NCBI GenBank assembly: GCA_020725175.1
Contig: DYFM01000008.1
Coordinates: 2,041-52,939 of the forward strand
Length of the DNA stretch: 50,899 nucleotides
Direction of reading: 5' to 3'
From: Candidatus Paceibacter sp.
GTDB lineage: Bacteria > Patescibacteriota > Patescibacteriia > Magasanikbacterales > UBA922
Positions within the stretch are counted from its first letter, which is position 1; each line of letters begins with the position of its first letter. Positions 48,690 through 50,899 of this stretch are shown here, in pieces. Position numbers and translations under genes: made by a program. The notes under the pieces were generated by a model that saw only the letters and a list, made by a program, of their open reading frames with translations, made no database searches and was not told the origin of the DNA.

Positions 48690-48718
48690 TTGCAATTTTC
48701 TCCTTAGTGGGGTACACT
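48690..48718 (+). promoter_or_regulatory. Promoter for the SWIB gene
   Basis: TTGCAA, 17 nt, TACACT, 42 nt before ATG at 48760. The -10 box is the same as for secD and the dehydrogenase. Confidence 0.6.
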
Positions 48719-48759
48719 AAATCACGATTTATTTATTCATTCTCATAAGCATTATTTTT

Positions 48760-49029
48760 ATGCCAACCAAGAAAGTAAATCCAGCCCTCATGAAGCCATA
48801 CAATGTTTCTGCAGAGCTCCAAGCAGTCGTCGGAAAAGGCCCAATGCCTCGATCTGAAGTTGTAAAGAAATTGTGGGCGTATATCAAGAAAAACGACCTT
48901 CAAGATCAACAAAACAAGCGAAACATCAATGCTGACGCAGCGCTACAAGCTGTGTTTGGTGGAAAAAAGCAAGTCAACATGTTTGAAATGACCAAATTGG
49001 TAAGTGCACATTTGACACCGGCTGAATAA
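48760..49029 (+). CDS. SWIB/MDM2 domain protein
   Basis: An 89-aa stand-alone SWIB domain: NVSAELQAVVGKGPMPRSEVVKKLWAYIKKNDLQDQQNKR (here as SAELQAVVGKGPMPRSEVVK and KLWAYIKKNDLQDQQNKR), then INADAALQAVFGGKKQVNMF. In eukaryotes the fold belongs to chromatin remodellers; in bacteria stand-alone copies occur in Chlamydiae and CPR and may bind DNA or accompany topoisomerases. Own promoter and terminator, so a single-gene unit. Confidence 0.92.
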   Translation: MPTKKVNPALMKPYNVSAELQAVVGKGPMPRSEVVKKLWAYIKKNDLQDQQNKRNINADAALQAVFGGKKQVNMFEMTKLVSAHLTPAE

Positions 49030-49046
49030 TCTTGTCGAAATAAACA

Positions 49047-49074
49047 AACCTCGCAAAATTCATGCGAGGTTTTT
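49047..49074 (+). terminator. Intrinsic terminator after SWIB
   Basis: AAACCTCGCA-AAATTCA-TGCGAGGTTTTT. Strong and well placed, 17 nt after the stop. Confidence 0.85.
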
Positions 49075-49197
49075 ATTTTCTTGTGGACAAAGCAACGTGG
49101 ATAAAATAAGAAAAATAGTGTATACTATCGATAGTTTTTCTCAGATGGATCTCGTGCTGTTTTAGGAGAATTAATATTGCGATTGTCCTCACAGAAC

Positions 49198-50899
49198 ATG
49201 ACCTATCTGATTCAGCAAACAACCAACATGATCCGACGCTATCGATTTGGGGCAGCTATTTCTGTGGTGCTCTTTTTTGTATTACTAAGTATCACTGTTG
49301 GGGTAAAATATTTTTCTCCGTTTATGAGTCAGGTGCAAGCGGCGGCTGTAACCTACACCGGTGCCAGTGGCGGAGACTGGTGTCTTGGGACAAATTGGTC
49401 CGGTGGGAGTATTCCAACCAGTGTAGATGATGTGACGATTGATATTGCCGGCACGGTTGATACATCGGACTGTGCGAATGGACAGGTGCAGTTTAATACC
49501 CTTACGATTGGTGGCACAAACGCGGCAACATTCAAAATTGATAAAACGCTCGGGACAGCCGGCTCGGTTACGGTAGCGAACCTGGGTGTATTTGAACAGA
49601 ATACCACTAGTCAGTTGGTGATTTCCGGTACTTTTACCGTCCAGTCAGGTGGAACGTTGAAGCATAGTGACAATTCGACGACGCAAGCGTATGAAGTAGA
49701 TATTAGTGCAGCAAATATTGATATTCAGTCGGGAGGTTCGGTGAATGTGGATGGGTTGGGATATGATGGCGGAACATCTCAAACCGCCGGCTCTGGTCCG
49801 GGTGGTGGATCAGGGACAAATCAAAATAGTCAGGGCGGTGGCGGTGGAGCTCATGGTGGAAATGGAGGTTTGGGTACCGGCTCAATTGCCGGAGGTACTG
49901 CATACTGTACCATTGCCAACCCGTCTACGATTGGTTCTGGTGGTGGAGCTACAAATGGATATATTGGCGGAAACGGTGGAGGACTTATTATCCTTACAGC
50001 AAGTGACACAGTCACGATTAATGGTATAGTTACCGCAGACGGAGGTCTTGGAACTACTGGCTCAGGAAGAGGTGGCGGTGGTGGTGCGGGAGGAGGAATC
50101 AACATAACGGCTGCTACAATTGCCGGAACCCCTGCAAGCTTCACTGCAACCGGTGGTGCCGGTGCTGGTACAACGTACCAAGGTGGTGGAGGTGGGGGTG
50201 GGTGTGTTTTACTTTCTTACACCTCTACAAATTCTATTTCTTCAACACAAGTGACAATGAGTGGTGGAGATGGTGATGGAAGTGCGACCAGTCAGTGGGG
50301 AGGTGCTGGGCAATTATTGATAAAACAAGGTGCTGCTAATGGTGATTTGTATTTAGAGAATGCTAATGTTGCCGGCGCAGTTTCTCCTCAAAGTGATTCA
50401 TCATTAACGGTTAACTCAATTACCTTAAAGGGAGAGGCAGAATATACTGTGGGCTCTGGAAAAACTTTGGTTCTCCCAACTGCCAATCCGTTTTCTTCGG
50501 GTGACGGAACCGGTGTGCTTCGCATATCCGGAACAGCTACATTTACTCCTACTTCAACGACAAGTTTTACTATCGCAAGTACAACGCTGGAATTATCCAG
50601 TACCGCAACCTTAACTGCTTCATCTTCACTTGACTTTATTATTGGTCCATCTGAAAGTGGAAAATCATATCTTGATCTGCGTAATTATACTACTAGTTCA
50701 GCACTAACCATTGATTCTCTTGTTGTAAAATCCGGAGGAACAGTAACGCACGGTGATAATTCTACCGCACAGACCCATGTGGTTAATATTCAGGCCAGCA
50801 CCATAGAGGTACAGTCCGGTGGATTTTTTAATGTGGACGAAAAAGGATATGATGGCGGAACATCTCAAACCGCCGGCTCTGGTCCGGGTGGTGGATCAG
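49198..50899 (+). CDS. Large Gly-rich surface protein, partial (runs off the window)
   Basis: At least 567 codons with no stop. The N-terminus has a basic stretch and a hydrophobic signal/anchor (FGAAISVVLFFVLLSITVGV), then AAAVTYTGASGGDWC. Beta-strand, Thr/Ser/Gly-rich sequence follows, with very Gly-rich segments (SQGGGGGAHGGNGGLGTGS, GRGGGGGAGGG). GGTLKHSDNST...VDISAANIDIQSGGSVNVDG recurs as GGTVTHGDNST...VNIQASTIEVQSGGFFNVDE, so the protein is built of repeats of about 362 residues. A TTG at 49177 with a good AGGAGA seven bases before is an alternative start. Possibly an adhesin or S-layer-like protein. A TATACT box lies at 49121. Confidence 0.85.
   Translation, partial: MTYLIQQTTNMIRRYRFGAAISVVLFFVLLSITVGVKYFSPFMSQVQAAAVTYTGASGGDWCLGTNWSGGSIPTSVDDVTIDIAGTVDTSDCANGQVQFNTLTIGGTNAATFKIDKTLGTAGSVTVANLGVFEQNTTSQLVISGTFTVQSGGTLKHSDNSTTQAYEVDISAANIDIQSGGSVNVDGLGYDGGTSQTAGSGPGGGSGTNQNSQGGGGGAHGGNGGLGTGSIAGGTAYCTIANPSTIGSGGGATNGYIGGNGGGLIILTASDTVTINGIVTADGGLGTTGSGRGGGGGAGGGINITAATIAGTPASFTATGGAGAGTTYQGGGGGGGCVLLSYTSTNSISSTQVTMSGGDGDGSATSQWGGAGQLLIKQGAANGDLYLENANVAGAVSPQSDSSLTVNSITLKGEAEYTVGSGKTLVLPTANPFSSGDGTGVLRISGTATFTPTSTTSFTIASTTLELSSTATLTASSSLDFIIGPSESGKSYLDLRNYTTSSALTIDSLVVKSGGTVTHGDNSTAQTHVVNIQASTIEVQSGGFFNVDEKGYDGGTSQTAGSGPGGGS
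49759..49813. repeat. Exact 55-bp repeat, internal copy
   Basis: Identical to the last 55 bases of the window (50845-50899), offset 1086 bp (362 codons) and in the same frame. Encodes GYDGGTSQTAGSGPGGGS. The contig presumably ends because this sequence recurs. Confidence 0.9.
50845..50899. repeat. Exact 55-bp repeat, end-of-window copy
   Basis: The right end of the window, identical to 49759-49813 and exactly 55 bases, like the left-end repeat. Position 50844 differs from 49758, so 55 is the full visible match. Confidence 0.9.

Noticed and set aside
49851-50144. Pro-rich minus-strand frame in the surface protein
   Set aside because: Complement of Gly codons reads as Pro; it is a mirror of the Gly-rich repeats.
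1-50899. TGA read as Gly or Trp, as in some CPR groups
   Set aside because: TGA ends several genes cleanly (for example the dehydrogenase-type neighbours, rmlB and the reductase) and does not appear inside conserved domains.

Overview
The window looks like a complete contig from a member of the Candidatus Patescibacteria (CPR). This is an inference from gene content: short AT-rich intergenic gaps, a SWIB mini-protein, many NUDIX and GIY-YIG genes, type IV pilus ATPase PilT, large GT-C-like and GT2 sets for surface glycans, and no metabolic operons beyond envelope and sugar-nucleotide genes. TAA, TAG and TGA all act as stops, so TGA does not look recoded. Both ends of the window are exact 55-bp copies of internal sequence, which suggests contig ends from a k=55 de Bruijn assembly.

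Layout. 1-740: a broken tRNA-Thr copy, a small GIY-YIG gene that runs into an intact tRNA-Thr, and tRNA-Tyr. 744-2837: amino-acid dehydrogenase and a lipoprotein. 2885-6372 (minus): two NUDIX genes, recR, ybaB and dnaB. 6694-17965: a GT4 glycosyltransferase, two divergent paralogous GT-C-like membrane proteins around a CDP-alcohol phosphatidyltransferase, a methyltransferase, HIT, NUDIX, an RmlC-like cupin, rmlB and a reductase resembling the plant rhamnose epimerase/reductase. 18160-19250: a GC-rich island with a NUDIX gene and a non-coding, terminator-ended tail. 19390-25511: four GT2 glycosyltransferases, a nucleotidyltransferase and an rmlA-like gene. 25576-34050: PEGA-domain protein, murA, ctpA-like protease, YtxH-like protein, NUDIX, pilT and a penicillin-binding protein. 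34238-34678: tRNA-Glu among tRNA debris, and tRNA-Met. 34842-39241: an orphan pair, a short uvrC, murB, hibernation factor and a hypothetical gene. 39804-46485: secA, a frameshifted DUF3850/ASCH-like gene, secD with inserted parvulin domains, and secF. 46741-50899: a small membrane protein with a larger membrane-anchored protein, SWIB, and the start of a giant Gly-rich surface protein.

Together the genes make and decorate the cell envelope: peptidoglycan precursors (MurA, MurB) and crosslinking (PBP), dTDP-sugar supply (RmlA, RmlB, cupin, reductase) for many glycosyltransferases, protein export (SecA, SecD, SecF), and surface display.

The most unusual signals are these. Start codons are almost always preceded by T, usually without a Shine-Dalgarno motif. 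SecD carries two parvulin-type domains inside its periplasmic region. The intergenic DNA is built from locally private word repeats, long mutated inverted repeats and a 13-bp GC-rich palindrome that has landed inside tRNA copies.
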